A DNA stretch of 61,854 nt from Desulfosporosinus sp. BRH_c37 (GCA_001516045.1 LOEW01000064.1:1-61854); one strand, 5' to 3'; positions 17,143 through 26,973 are shown, counted from the stretch's first letter. Made by a program: numbers and translations. The notes: generated by a model from the sequence alone, not told the origin.

Positions 17143-18810
17143 ATGCTTGCTGAGTTGAACGTTGAAAGTTTTGGCCTGATGGAAGCGGTACGCTTAAAGT
17201 TTGGTCGAGGGTTAACGGTTTTCACGGGAGAAACTGGCGCAGGAAAATCAATGCTGATTGACGCGCTCGGGGTTCTTTTGGGTGGACGAGCCAGTGCAGA
17301 GCTTATCCGGCATGGGGAAGCACAGGCGCGGGTTGAGGGGCTCTTCGAAGATCTTGCCCCAGAATCTTTAATGAGCCTTGAATTGGCGGGTTATCCCGTC
17401 GAAGAAGGCCAATTATTTCTCTATCGCGAAATCAATGTCTCAGGCAAAAATATCTGCCGCCTTCAGGGGCGGACAATTCCGCTGACCCTCTATCGTTCAC
17501 TCTGTGAAGGGCTTGTGGATATTCACGGCCAAATAGACCATCTGTCTCTCTTTCGCCCAGAGACCCATCGAGATCTATTAGATGCGCTTGGAGAGCTTCA
17601 TGATGATGTCAGTTTAGTAAATGAAGCTGCGAAAGTCTATCACGTGATTATCCGCAAAGAAAGGGAGTTGTCAATTTCCGAAGAGGAACGTCAAAAGAGA
17701 GAGGAAATCCTTCGCTATCAAATTGAGGAAATTGATCTTATTAACCCGCTTCCTGGAGAAGAGGCAGAACTCACTCAGGAGAAGAAACGTTTAACCAATG
17801 CGGAACGGATTACGAATTTGGTTTCTGAAGCCTACGTTTCCCTTTATGAGGGTACATCGGGCAAATTTGCAGCTTTTGATCTGTTGGGTCAAGCACGTAA
17901 AGCTCTTCAAGAGCTGGCTCGGCTGGATGAAGACTTTAATGTAATTGATCAAGTCGAATCCATATATTATGCTGTAGAAGACTTAGCCGACCAAGTCAGG
18001 GTGTATAAGGATAACTTTGAGTCTGAATCAGGAAGGCTCGAACTGATTGAAGAGAGGCTGATTCAGTTAACTAGGCTCCGAAAATATGGGACAAGTTTAT
18101 ATGATGTTTTGGAAAGACGTTTGAGAATGTTTGAAGAATTGGATCAAATTACACATATCCAGGAACAATTTGAAGCAATTCATAAAGAGAAGAAAGCGGC
18201 GCTCCTTGCCTATAAAACGGCCTCCGAGCTGCTCAGCCAGAAGCGTCTTAAAATTGCTGAACGTATCGAAGGTGGGCTAACTCTCGAACTTGCCGATCTG
18301 AGCTTAGAGAGAAGTCGATTTGAAGTCCGGTTCGTGTCTAACTCAGAGCCAACGACCGGTGGCGCAGAGATGGTAGAATTTTATTTCTCGGCCAATCTCG
18401 GAGAACCTCCTAAACCCTTGGCAAAAGTCGCTTCTGGAGGAGAGATGTCTCGCTTAATGTTAGCCTTAAAAAGTTTATTGGCTAAAGTGGAGTCTGTAGG
18501 GACCTTCATCTTTGATGAGGTTGATAGCGGGGTTGGCGGTAGGACGATTCATAAAGTTGGTGAAAAGCTAGCTAAAATTGCCCAAAGTAAACAAGTTTTT
18601 TGTATTACTCATGCAGCGCAAGTTGCCGCTTTTGCAGATATTCATTATGGCATTGTTAAAGAAGTGAATGGAGAAAGAACTCGAACGCAGGTTGAACCAT
18701 TGGCCGAATTCGAGCGTATTGAGGAGCTTGCTCGGATGCTCGGGGGTGGGGAAGTAGAAATAACACGTAAGCACGCTCAGGAGTTATGGCAACGATCTGG
18801 ACATAAATAA
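17143..18810 (+). CDS. recN: DNA repair protein RecN
   Basis: A 555-residue SMC-like ATPase of double-strand break repair. ATG 17143 follows AGGAGGGG. Walker A is FTGETGAGKSMLIDAL (near residue 30), a long coiled-coil middle spans roughly residues 150-370, the signature ASGGEMSRLMLALK is near 430, and Walker B is TFIFDEVDSGVGG. Length is normal. A clear terminator follows. Confidence 0.97.
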   Translation: MLAELNVESFGLMEAVRLKFGRGLTVFTGETGAGKSMLIDALGVLLGGRASAELIRHGEAQARVEGLFEDLAPESLMSLELAGYPVEEGQLFLYREINVSGKNICRLQGRTIPLTLYRSLCEGLVDIHGQIDHLSLFRPETHRDLLDALGELHDDVSLVNEAAKVYHVIIRKERELSISEEERQKREEILRYQIEEIDLINPLPGEEAELTQEKKRLTNAERITNLVSEAYVSLYEGTSGKFAAFDLLGQARKALQELARLDEDFNVIDQVESIYYAVEDLADQVRVYKDNFESESGRLELIEERLIQLTRLRKYGTSLYDVLERRLRMFEELDQITHIQEQFEAIHKEKKAALLAYKTASELLSQKRLKIAERIEGGLTLELADLSLERSRFEVRFVSNSEPTTGGAEMVEFYFSANLGEPPKPLAKVASGGEMSRLMLALKSLLAKVESVGTFIFDEVDSGVGGRTIHKVGEKLAKIAQSKQVFCITHAAQVAAFADIHYGIVKEVNGERTRTQVEPLAEFERIEELARMLGGGEVEITRKHAQELWQRSGHK

Positions 18811-18843
18811 AATTACATAATTATGTTATTTATTTTTTTGAAG

Positions 18844-18876
18844 AGACTGCAAGACTTAAATATGCAGTCTTTTTTA
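18844..18876 (+). terminator. Rho-independent terminator after recN
   Basis: AGACTGCA (18844-18851) pairs perfectly with TGCAGTCT (18863-18870) and runs into six Ts. Confidence 0.85.
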
Positions 18877-18990
18877 TGTCTCAATTACCATTGTTTTAGA
18901 AAATATGGAACGTATTTTACAGGATGAAATGCAGCAGATTTGGTTAATTTAACATAGAATTCACTTAAACTTATTGACGAAGCTCTAAAA

Positions 18991-20304
18991 ATGAGGAAAA
19001 GGAAGAAAATGGGGAGAAATAGAGTGGAGGGTGATAAGAGAGTGAAGAGAAGGAGCATTTTTCTATTTTTTGTCAGTCTCTTGATCTGTACCTTCCTAAG
19101 TTTTAATCCAAACTTTCAACAGATGGTAAAAGCTCCTGATCAATATCTCAGTAAAGAAGCGATTCAATTAAATGGTGTATGGCCTAAACTTATTAAGGTA
19201 GAAAAGGTGTCATCGAATCATATTATTACTGTATCGTCAGGGATGACTAATTCTCTAAGGTCAGAAAAACTGGAAGTGTCTTACAAGCTTTTTGGGATTT
19301 TTCCTTTAAAATCCGGTGAGGTTGAAGTGATGAAGCCCATGAAATTGATACCGGGGGGACAATCCATTGGTGTAACTTTACAGACAAAAGGTGTTTTGGT
19401 AGTCGGACAGGCACCAGTAGTGGACAAAACCGGAAGAAAAGTATTCCCTGCCAAAGATGCCGGAATCGAAGTAGGAGATATTCTCTTAAAAATTAACAAC
19501 CAAGAAGTTCGTACAGATCAGGAGGTGTCAAATGCAATTCATGTAGCTGGGCAACAAGAAGGAAACGTTAATGTGGTATATAAGCATCAAGGTCAGATTT
19601 TGGAAAGAATTATCAAACCAATTTTTTGTACGGAAACTAGTAGATATCGGCTGGGTTTATTTGTACGAGATGAAGCCGCAGGGGTTGGGACCCTCTCTTT
19701 TTTAGACCCAGTTTCTAAGCAATATGGCGCTCTTGGACATGTGATCACAGATGTAGATACTAATCAGAAAATTGAAGTCTCAAACGGGAAGATCATTGCT
19801 TCTACGATTTATGCCATCGAAAAAGGTAAACGTGGTCATCCGGGTGAGAAAATTGGATCATTTGTTACGAATTCAGTCTTTACAGGAACGATCGAAAAAA
19901 ATACCATGACAGGTATCTTTGGTACAATGAGTGGTCAAATAGTAAACCCTTATTATAAAGAAGCAATTCCTGTTGGCTGGGAATCTGAAGTTAAAGTTGG
20001 TCCTGCTAAGATATATACAGTCATACAAGGGGAAAAGATTGAGGAGTTTGAGGTAAATATTGATCGGGTTATGCACAATCGTACAGATAGTAAAAACATG
20101 ATTGTACGAGTAACTGATCCAAGGCTACTGGAGGTTACGGGTGGTATCATTCAAGGTATGAGTGGAAGTCCAATTATTCAAGACGGTAAAATCATCGGAG
20201 CTGTAACACATGTTTTTGTAAATGATAGTCAACGTGGATACGGAGTGTTTATTCAAAATATGATCAATGAGAGTAGTCAATTGGTAAAAAACAGAGCGGC
20301 TTAA
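18991..20304 (+). CDS. spoIVB: SpoIVB serine peptidase (forespore signalling)
   Basis: A 437-residue protein from ATG 18991. GTG 19042 is a serious alternative start because GGAGGG (19026-19031) precedes it. A single N-terminal membrane segment (SIFLFFVSLLICTFLSF) exports it into the intermembrane space. A PDZ domain lies around residues 120-200 (AKDAGIEVGDILLKINNQEV). The S55 peptidase has catalytic His in GALGHVITD and catalytic Ser in GGIIQGMSGSPIIQDGK. SpoIVB triggers pro-sigma-K processing. The neighbours recN and spo0A match the usual synteny. Confidence 0.96.
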   Translation: MRKRKKMGRNRVEGDKRVKRRSIFLFFVSLLICTFLSFNPNFQQMVKAPDQYLSKEAIQLNGVWPKLIKVEKVSSNHIITVSSGMTNSLRSEKLEVSYKLFGIFPLKSGEVEVMKPMKLIPGGQSIGVTLQTKGVLVVGQAPVVDKTGRKVFPAKDAGIEVGDILLKINNQEVRTDQEVSNAIHVAGQQEGNVNVVYKHQGQILERIIKPIFCTETSRYRLGLFVRDEAAGVGTLSFLDPVSKQYGALGHVITDVDTNQKIEVSNGKIIASTIYAIEKGKRGHPGEKIGSFVTNSVFTGTIEKNTMTGIFGTMSGQIVNPYYKEAIPVGWESEVKVGPAKIYTVIQGEKIEEFEVNIDRVMHNRTDSKNMIVRVTDPRLLEVTGGIIQGMSGSPIIQDGKIIGAVTHVFVNDSQRGYGVFIQNMINESSQLVKNRAA

Positions 20305-20335
20305 AGTGTAGAGAAGTATTGAACAACTTTTTTAA

Positions 20336-20370
20336 TAGAGCAGACTTTATTAAAAGGCTGCTCTATCTTC
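20336..20370 (+). terminator. Terminator-like hairpin after spoIVB
   Basis: AGAGCAG (20337-20343) pairs with CTGCTCT (20358-20364), followed by a weak pyrimidine tail. Confidence 0.5.
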
Positions 20371-20400
20371 AATACTAGTCAAGTATAAACTGACTGTACC

Positions 20401-20520
20401 AGTTAGAAATTATTACTTTCTGGCAACTAAAGCCACCGCCGACGCCTGAAAAGTCCCTTCTCGCCATCCTTGGCTACAGGCCATTTATGGCCAGCGCTTA
20501 GCGCTAGCCAAGTTTTCTTT
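20401..20520. repeat. Cloverleaf-like nested palindrome element
   Basis: The outer stem CTTGGCT/AGCCAAG (20469-20475 with 20506-20512) encloses GGCCATTTATGGCC (20479-20492) and AGCGCTTAGCGCT (20493-20505). GCC-ATCCTT-GGC (20463-20474) carries the AAGGAN loop on the minus strand. A T-rich tail follows. Modules are shared with 5461-5640 in different order. Confidence 0.7.
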
Positions 20521-20550
20521 ATAATACTTAGTATTTATCCCTTTTCAAAA

Positions 20551-20579
20551 GAAGGAGATAGTAAACGATTGTCGAAATA
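20551..20579 (+). promoter_or_regulatory. Candidate sigma-H promoter with 0A box for spo0A
   Basis: GAAGGAGAT (20551-20559) resembles the sigma-H -35 and GTCGAAATA (20571-20579) the -10, with an 11-base spacer. An exact 0A box, TTGTCGAA (20569-20576), overlaps the -10. In Bacillus spo0A is driven by sigma-H and Spo0A, so autoregulation is likely; the spacer is slightly short. Confidence 0.55.
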
Positions 20580-20619
20580 ATAGATTTAACATAACAGAAA
20601 TGGGGGAGGATCCTGGGAA

Positions 20620-21444
20620 ATGCAAAGACCGATACGAGTCTTATTGGCAGACGACAATCGAGAATTTGTCGAGATAGTTAAAGAATTTATTGAACGGCAA
20701 GAAGATATGGTGCTTGTTGGGGTAGCGTATCATGGCAATGAGGCTCTGGAACTTATTTCTCGGGAAGAACCTCACGTTGTGCTATTAGATATTATTATGC
20801 CTCACCTTGATGGTTTGGGTGTTCTTGAAAAACTTCAAAATTCATCTCAAAGACCAAAAATTATTATTCTAACTGCGTTTGGACAGGAATCAATGTCCCA
20901 ACGGGCCGTAAACCTAGGAGCGAATTACTACATATTAAAACCTTTTGATTTGGACACATTGGGTAAACGAATTCGTCAATTACATGATGACTTTCCGGAT
21001 TCATTTAATGGAGTTCAACAAACAAATGCGGGGATAAATGTGAAAAGTATGTCAAATGTTCAATTCTCAAATGGCATCTTGCCACCGACGACGAAAAACC
21101 ATGAAGTTGAAGTGACGCGTATGATTCATCAGATGGGGGTACCAGCGCATGTTAAAGGGTACCAGTATTTACGGGATGCTATTGTTAACGTGGTTCTCGA
21201 TGTATCGCTGCTTGGAGCAGTTACTAAAGAGCTTTATCCTATGATTGCAGAGAAATATCAGACTACCCCTAGTCGTGTCGAACGTGCAATTCGTCATGCC
21301 ATTGAGTTAGCTTGGGATCGTGGTAACGTTGATTTTATGAATCGTTTTTTTGGCTACACCATTAATGTCGATCGTGGCAAACCTACAAATTCGGAATTTG
21401 TGGCGATGGTCGCTGATAAATTGCGTATGTCGATGCTTTATTAA
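20620..21444 (+). CDS. spo0A: Stage 0 sporulation response regulator Spo0A
   Basis: A 274-residue master regulator of sporulation. The receiver domain has the acidic pair LLADDN, phospho-acceptor Asp in [15 protein letters not shown], Thr in IIILTAF and Lys in YILKPFD. A variable linker (about 125-165) follows. The C-terminal effector domain contains the recognition region [22 protein letters not shown] and ends [15 protein letters not shown]. Full length. It lies directly after spoIVB as in most spore formers. A GGGGGAGGA site precedes ATG 20620. Confidence 0.98.
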   Translation: MQRPIRVLLADDNREFVEIVKEFIERQEDMVLVGVAYHGNEALELISREEPHVVLLDIIMPHLDGLGVLEKLQNSSQRPKIIILTAFGQESMSQRAVNLGANYYILKPFDLDTLGKRIRQLHDDFPDSFNGVQQTNAGINVKSMSNVQFSNGILPPTTKNHEVEVTRMIHQMGVPAHVKGYQYLRDAIVNVVLDVSLLGAVTKELYPMIAEKYQTTPSRVERAIRHAIELAWDRGNVDFMNRFFGYTINVDRGKPTNSEFVAMVADKLRMSMLY

Positions 21445-22170
21445 GGGTTAAGTCATACCAGGGGTCCAGGGTTTATGAAACAGGATGTATAGCGACAAAC
21501 TATATAAAATAGGTTTGAATTTCAATCCTAAACCTACAAACTAGTGTAGTTTATCGCGACTAACTTTTTGTCCGCAAACATCTCTATGTTAAAAAAACTT
21601 GGAGGTGTTTTTCGGCATGAAATTAACCCAATTGACATAAGTATTGAAGAATTTAGATGCTGGCATATTTAATAGTAGATTTTAATAGGTATATATCAAA
21701 AAGCGACACATCGGAACGGGTCTCAACATTTAAGTGTAAGACACATTAATGGGTATAAAAGGGGAGGATGTTTGGCGGGTTTTGAGCGTGTTGGACGGCG
21801 GGAGGATCTTGCGAACGGGCTTCTAGAAAAGAGAGAATGGAAGATTTATGAAAACCCTTGTCAATTTGCTATACCAGTTGGCGCTTGCTTGTAAAGCGTC
21901 TTTTTGTTTGTAAAATATTGGACCGATTTAAGTAGGAGGTATTTAGCAACTAATCGAGAATCATTGCATAAAGAGTCGAATAATAGAAAGTACTTATAGA
22001 ATTAGCGAGTTTATACTAATAGTACGAGCGAACCGTAGTAAGGAGAATGCAAATGACTTAACCCGAAGTACACAGGGACAGGAGGAGTTACCATACCAAG
22101 CATATTTAGTGGGTTTCCCGTTACAAGTATCGGCAACTAGGTTTTGAGTCATTAACGAAAGGGGTTAAAT
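21445..22170. other. 726-bp gap after spo0A without a recognised gene
   Basis: It holds a nested AT-rich inverted repeat (about 21490-21562, GCGACAAACTA pairing with TAGTTTATCGCG around AGGTTT/AAACCT), the terminator at 21577, and about 550 bp with no clear coding or RNA family signal. A possible 21-residue frame at 21848 has no convincing ribosome binding site. Confidence 0.5.
21577..21613 (+). terminator. Terminator hairpin after spo0A
   Basis: AACATCTC (21577-21584) pairs with GAGGTGTT (21602-21609; one G-T pair) and continues into TTTTT. Confidence 0.6.
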
Positions 22171-23934
22171 ATGAATAACAAAAAATTAACTCAGTATAAA
22201 AATAATAATAAGTTTTATTTATTTGCGATTTTTACTCTAAGTATTATTCTCTTTTTGGGGAGAACGAGCCACCCTGTGTTTGCAGAAAATGTTGGTCAAA
22301 CACCTGAAGTAAATTGGACAATGCCCTCTGTTTTTTTTGAAAGCAACAGCGGATCTATAGGGACTGATGTTAAGCAAACAAATGATGGAGGATTTATAGT
22401 GGTCGGTAAAACAGTCACTATAGGTGATTATCCAAAAAATAAAGATGGATTCTTACTAAAAGCAGATTCAAAAGGTAATGTTATTTGGAAACACATTTAC
22501 CCATCTGATAGTATGATTTCTGGTAGAAATACATCGTTTTCTTCAGTTGATTTAACAGATTCGGGATACATTGTTGTAGGAGATAACTTTATATTTAAAG
22601 TAGATGGATCAGGGGGTATAGTATGGAAAAAAGAATTAGGAGATAAATCCCATCTATTCTCACCTAGTTCTAATATATACCTAAGTAGCGTGCAAACTAC
22701 TAGTAAAGGAAATTATATAGTAGCAGGTAGTTATCGTGATAATATTAATAACACCTATTATTTGTATACAGCGGAATATGATACAGACGGTAATACAATT
22801 TGGTATAAATTAAGTAATAGTAGTAATCACGCATCTTTTGTAAGCGTTAAGCAAATTACTGATGGCTTCTTAGTAGTGACTGAATTAAAAGGATCAGTTT
22901 ATGTCCTGAAAATGGACCTCTTAGGGAATAAAATCTGGGAAAAAACTTATTCTGGTTTACAAATAGCTTTCGGATACTCTGGTATTGAGACAAAAGGAGG
23001 ATATATCATAGCCGGAAGTACTTCTAATGGGCATTATTCCGGATACCTTCTTAAGATCGACGAGAATGGTAACAAAATTTGGGATAAAGTATATACAAAT
23101 TATTCAGGGTTCTATTCAGTAAAGGAAACTTTAGATGGTGGTTTCATTTTACTTGAGGATTTATCAGTTAATTTACTTAAGACTTCATCAGTTATAAAAA
23201 TTGACGATGAGGGAAATATTCAATGGAGTAAGGAAAATCCATTTTACACCCGAATAAATGCAATAGAGCAAACGGAAGATGTGGGGTACATAATAACTGG
23301 ATATAATGATCACAGTAATGGGAAATCTTTATATCTTGCCAAACTTAAACTAAATAATGCCTCAACCGCTCAAGTTATTACAGGAGTTAGCCTAGATAGA
23401 AGCAGTGCTTCTATAATTGTAGGGTCTGACGTTACTTTGACAGCTAACATAGATCCGACTAATGCTACCAATAAGAATGTTACTTGGAAGTCAAGTAACA
23501 TAGCAGTAGCTACAGTGGACGCAAACGGCAAAGTAATAGGAGTCAGCGATGGAACAGCAACGATCATTGTAATAACGGCAGATGGAAGTAAGACGGCCAC
23601 TTGTACGCTTACAGTTACAGAAAACGATACTATCAAACAGAACATCCAACTTGACAAGGAATGGCAAATTATATTTAATCAGCCAGTAGATGCCAGCACA
23701 CTTCAAAACAATATTGTTATTAGACGGACGGACGTAATATTTATTAAGGAAGATTCCTTTCCTATTAGTCCCGCTTTAGATCCAAACGATCCAAATGTAG
23801 TTATTGTTAAACATTCTATGCCTTTCGTCGCTGGGGCCACTTATGAACTGTCAGTGAATGTTGGAATCAAAAACATGTCAGGAGAATCATTGTCTAAGGC
23901 GTCAGGTTTATCTTTCACGACTCTAGCAGAGTAA
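22171..23934 (+). CDS. Secreted beta-propeller-like protein with Ig-like (BIG2 and SbsA-type) C-terminal domains
   Basis: A protein of 587 residues. A signal peptide or anchor (FYLFAIFTLSIILFLG ... PVFAE) leads. Residues ~45-400 are about six degenerate repeats of the type DGGFIVVGKT ... FLLKADSKGNVIWKHIY, the pattern of PQQ/delta-60-like beta-propeller blades. Residues ~405-490 form a BIG2 Ig-like domain (ITGVSLDRSSASIIVGSDVT ... TWKSSNIAVATVDANGKV). The last ~95 are an SbsA-type Ig domain (WQIIFNQPVDASTLQNNIVI ... GLSFTTLAE). No catalytic site or sorting motif is visible. It is probably exported to the cell surface; function unknown. Start ATG 22171 behind AAAGGGG. Confidence 0.8.
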   Translation: MNNKKLTQYKNNNKFYLFAIFTLSIILFLGRTSHPVFAENVGQTPEVNWTMPSVFFESNSGSIGTDVKQTNDGGFIVVGKTVTIGDYPKNKDGFLLKADSKGNVIWKHIYPSDSMISGRNTSFSSVDLTDSGYIVVGDNFIFKVDGSGGIVWKKELGDKSHLFSPSSNIYLSSVQTTSKGNYIVAGSYRDNINNTYYLYTAEYDTDGNTIWYKLSNSSNHASFVSVKQITDGFLVVTELKGSVYVLKMDLLGNKIWEKTYSGLQIAFGYSGIETKGGYIIAGSTSNGHYSGYLLKIDENGNKIWDKVYTNYSGFYSVKETLDGGFILLEDLSVNLLKTSSVIKIDDEGNIQWSKENPFYTRINAIEQTEDVGYIITGYNDHSNGKSLYLAKLKLNNASTAQVITGVSLDRSSASIIVGSDVTLTANIDPTNATNKNVTWKSSNIAVATVDANGKVIGVSDGTATIIVITADGSKTATCTLTVTENDTIKQNIQLDKEWQIIFNQPVDASTLQNNIVIRRTDVIFIKEDSFPISPALDPNDPNVVIVKHSMPFVAGATYELSVNVGIKNMSGESLSKASGLSFTTLAE

Positions 23935-24305
23935 TACTGAGAACTGAGCATTTTTTTCAAAAGGGTTATTGGATGATATATAAGAATTCTCCTACACTCT
24001 CGTGGTGTAAGGAGAATTCTTTTAAATATCTTTCCTTGACACTAAACCGTTAGAATCCGAGATGCAGTTTTAGTACAATTGCAGATTACCGGAGATTGCA
24101 TCAAATAATTGCTTAGCCAGAAAAGTCTCTGCCTAAAAGAGTGCATAGTCAAGTCATTATGGCAATAAAAAAGCCGCTAGCAAAATCTCTAATGGGTATG
24201 AGAGTTGGTGAAAATGGGTAGAGTGATCTGTTAATTAATTTACATTTTCATCAGACTATGGGGTAAAATAATAAAAGAAGTTAGGCTTAGAAAGAGGGAA
24301 ACATT
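23935..24305. other. 371-bp gap holding one terminator
   Basis: A strong hairpin (23983-24023) is the only supportable feature. The remaining ~280 bp before nudF show no gene, repeat or riboswitch that could be recognised. Confidence 0.5.
23983..24023. terminator. Strong terminator after the secreted protein gene
   Basis: AGAATTCTCC-TACAC (23983-23997) pairs with GTGTA and GGAGAATTCT (24005-24020) with a single bulged A and a seven-base loop, followed by TTTT. Confidence 0.8.
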
Positions 24306-24842
24306 TTGGAAGAGCAAAACCAACCAGAAAAACGCATCGAAGGAGAAGTGCTATTTAAAGGACGAATGCTCCGTGTAGAGCGGGATACGGTACGATTGCC
24401 AAATGGACTTCAGACGTCTCGCGAAATTATTAGGCATCCGGGAGCGGTTGCGATCATAGCTTTACAGGATCAACAGTTGCTCTTGGTTCGACAATTTCGC
24501 TATGCCATCGCCCAAGAAACCTTAGAAATCCCGGCAGGGAAAATCGACTTTCAGGAACCCCCCCATGACTGTGCTGTAAGAGAACTCCGTGAAGAAACTG
24601 GTTACCGGGGGACAATGGAACATATTAGCACCTTTTATACCACGCCAGGTTTTACAGATGAGGTGATGCATCTTTTTTTTGCTCGAGATTTGGTCTGGGA
24701 TCCGTTGGCTCCGGACGAAGACGAATTTATTGGGGTGGAAAGAATCCCTTGGGAAGAGGCCGTACAAATGGCTCAACAGAACAAGTTTAATGACGGTAAA
24801 ACTATACTTGGGATTTTACTTGTCAAGGGCCGAATGGGATGA
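24306..24842 (+). CDS. nudF: Nudix hydrolase, ADP-ribose pyrophosphatase
   Basis: A 178-residue Nudix protein. The Nudix box GKIDFQEPPHDCAVRELREETGY fits GX5EX7REUXEEXGU exactly. The preceding LLLVRQFRYAIAQETLEIPAG and the later TPGFTDEVMHLFFARDL are typical of ADP-ribose pyrophosphatases. TTG 24306 follows GAGGG. In Bacillus nudF lies upstream of spoIIM and xerD, the same order as here. Confidence 0.92.
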   Translation: MEEQNQPEKRIEGEVLFKGRMLRVERDTVRLPNGLQTSREIIRHPGAVAIIALQDQQLLLVRQFRYAIAQETLEIPAGKIDFQEPPHDCAVRELREETGYRGTMEHISTFYTTPGFTDEVMHLFFARDLVWDPLAPDEDEFIGVERIPWEEAVQMAQQNKFNDGKTILGILLVKGRMG

Positions 24843-24891
24843 TTTTTGCAGATTTGCAACGCTTTGCCGGAGAAAAGGGGCAGCTTGGATT

Positions 24892-24984
24892 ATGAAAGTC
24901 CGTCGCGGAGAACTAAAGGTGGTTGAGGGTGGAGGGGGTTTATTCGGTAGAGTTGTGGACATACTTTCCCCGTTCGTGGAATAA
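24892..24984 (+). CDS. Possible 30-residue small protein between nudF and spoIIM
   Basis: A short frame (MKVRRGELKVVEGGGGLFGR ... SPFVE) begins at ATG 24892 with AAAAGGGG about twelve bases upstream. Bacillus also has a small gene at this spot (yqkK), but no similarity can be claimed. It may be chance; listed because nothing else fills the gap. Confidence 0.22.
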   Translation: MKVRRGELKVVEGGGGLFGRVVDILSPFVE

Positions 24985-25008
24985 GATTTCATAGGATGGA
25001 GGGGAGGG

Positions 25009-25617
25009 ATGCTCAGGATGTGGAAGAAACTTGGCGAACACATTCGTCAATATTGGGTCATTTATCTCACGCTTTCTAGTGTCTATCTTGCAGGTGTGGT
25101 GTTTGGAGCGGTCGGAGTTGGTGCCTTGGGGGTATCTGAAACCTCTCAATTGGGGAAATTCCTGGATACTCTTTTAATAAGCCAACCGAAAGCACTGGAT
25201 CCGATATTTTTAGGACAACTTGCTAGGGATATGTTTATTATGATGGCAGGAATTTGGATTTTAGGACTCACGATTATTGGGGCCCCCTTAATTTACCTCA
25301 TTGTCTTTACACGGGGATTTATTCTTGGGTTCACCGTGAGTTTTATCATTGGAGTAAAAGGGTCGCTTGGGCTCGGCTTGATTCTAATGACCGTTCTTGT
25401 TCCTGCTTTCTTGGCTATTCCTTTACTGCTTCTCGGTGCAGGACTCGCCACGATTTTTTCGTTTCTGTTACTTCGAGGCAAGGCTAGAGGGGAATCGCTA
25501 CGTAGAGAATTCCTATATTACACGGCTGCCGCAACGTTTGTTAGTATTGGAGCAGTTGCAGTTGGCGTCGTGCAAGGATATTTTTCGATTCTTGGGGTGC
25601 GCTTTTTTAGACTTTAA
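25009..25617 (+). CDS. spoIIM: Stage II sporulation protein M
   Basis: A 202-residue integral membrane protein with about five hydrophobic segments. The FTRGFILGFTVSFIIGVKG region is a hallmark of SpoIIM. It forms the DMP complex with SpoIID and SpoIIP that degrades septal peptidoglycan during engulfment (family knowledge). ATG 25009 or ATG 25018 can serve as the start, since GGAGGGGAGGG (24998-25008) precedes both. Gene order nudF-spoIIM matches other spore formers. Confidence 0.93.
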   Translation: MLRMWKKLGEHIRQYWVIYLTLSSVYLAGVVFGAVGVGALGVSETSQLGKFLDTLLISQPKALDPIFLGQLARDMFIMMAGIWILGLTIIGAPLIYLIVFTRGFILGFTVSFIIGVKGSLGLGLILMTVLVPAFLAIPLLLLGAGLATIFSFLLLRGKARGESLRREFLYYTAAATFVSIGAVAVGVVQGYFSILGVRFFRL

Positions 25618-25744
25618 TAATACGAATGGAGTACTTATTGGGAACTGAATTGAGGACAATCCGACAATCCATCGAGAGCATTAAACTTCTTGTGTGTGGC
25701 ATAATAATTTAACGAGGGTTAATGATTAAGATGGAGGTAGTATT

Positions 25745-26860
25745 ATGCTGATCGGAATACCAAAAGAGATAAAAAACAATGAAAGTCGAGTCGCTATTAC
25801 CCCTGCAGGTGTCCATGCTTTAACTCTGACGGGGCACCAAGTTGTTGTAGAAAAATCTGCTGGGGAAGGTAGTGGAATCAGCGATAAGGAGTATAGCGAA
25901 GCGGGTGCTCAGATTCTTGATTCTGCCGAGAATGTTTGGACCGCTGACATGGTCATGAAAGTCAAAGAGCCCCTTGCTACCGAATACGCATATTTTAAAC
26001 CCAGACAAATATTGTTTACATATTTGCATTTGGCGAATGAACCAGAATTAACCAAAGCCCTGATTGAAAAAGAAGTAGTAGGGATTGCCTACGAAACCAT
26101 CCAATTAGATGATGGTTCATTGCCGTTGCTTATTCCAATGAGCGAAGTAGCTGGGCGCATGGCGATACAAATTGGGGCTCAATTACTTGAAAAACCTAAT
26201 GGTGGAAAAGGGGTTCTACTTGGCGGAGTCCCTGGAGTAACTCCTGCCAATGTAACCATTCTCGGCGGCGGAATTGTGGGCACGAACGCAGCCAGGATGG
26301 CTATCGGACTTGGAGCCGGAGTTACAATAGTCGAACGAAGTGCACAGCGATTACGAGAGATTGACGAAATCTTTAACGGTCGTGTACGAACTTTAATGTC
26401 TAATCCTTTTAATATTGCCAATAGTGTAGCTAAAGCGGATTTGCTGGTTGGTGCCGTACTGATCCCTGGTGCTCGTACACCTCATTTAGTTTCAGAAGAA
26501 ATGGTGAAAGCTATGATGCCTGGTAGCGTCATCGTCGATGTTGCGATCGACCAAGGCGGTAGCATTGCCACTATTGACCGGATCACGACGCATAGTAAGC
26601 CCACATATCTTAAATATGGAGTTGTTCATTACTCTGTTGCGAATATGCCAGGAGCAGTAGCCCGAACGTCAACCTATGCCTTAACCAATGTAACGTTAGG
26701 ATATGCACTTGAGATTGCAAATAAAGGTTATTTTAAAGCGATCCGCGAAAATCGTTCACTTCGCAAAGGAATTAACGTCATCAACGGCAAGTTAACCTAT
26801 AAGGCAGTCGCCGAAGCTCTCAACATTATGTATACACCACTAGAAGAAGCGTTACTTTAA
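25745..26860 (+). CDS. ald: Alanine dehydrogenase
   Basis: A 371-residue NAD-dependent alanine dehydrogenase interconverting alanine and pyruvate plus ammonia. The motifs are [28 protein letters not shown] (substrate-binding Lys), [19 protein letters not shown] and the Rossmann loop [22 protein letters not shown]. Full length. Start ATG 25745 follows GGAGG. It is apparently monocistronic and followed by a short terminator. In spore formers Ald supports sporulation and alanine use. Confidence 0.97.
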   Translation: MLIGIPKEIKNNESRVAITPAGVHALTLTGHQVVVEKSAGEGSGISDKEYSEAGAQILDSAENVWTADMVMKVKEPLATEYAYFKPRQILFTYLHLANEPELTKALIEKEVVGIAYETIQLDDGSLPLLIPMSEVAGRMAIQIGAQLLEKPNGGKGVLLGGVPGVTPANVTILGGGIVGTNAARMAIGLGAGVTIVERSAQRLREIDEIFNGRVRTLMSNPFNIANSVAKADLLVGAVLIPGARTPHLVSEEMVKAMMPGSVIVDVAIDQGGSIATIDRITTHSKPTYLKYGVVHYSVANMPGAVARTSTYALTNVTLGYALEIANKGYFKAIRENRSLRKGINVINGKLTYKAVAEALNIMYTPLEEALL

Positions 26861-26973
26861 GTCGAGGTTCTTGTTGTCATAATGAAATTTGAGTAATTGA
26901 CTTCGGTGACCTATTCAGGTATAATTACATTGAAATGTGGTAATTCTGCCTCATATTGATAACATTTGTTAAG

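Noticed and set aside
21848..21913. A 21-residue hydrophobic peptide frame after spo0A
   Set aside because: No convincing ribosome binding site and no relation to neighbouring genes; too short to support.
22050..22165. Possible c-di-GMP riboswitch before the secreted protein (CACAGGGACAGG near 22069)
   Set aside because: The conserved GEMM core (CACGCACAGGGCAAACC-like and GGGACGCAAAG-like parts) is not present and no matching stem pair was found.
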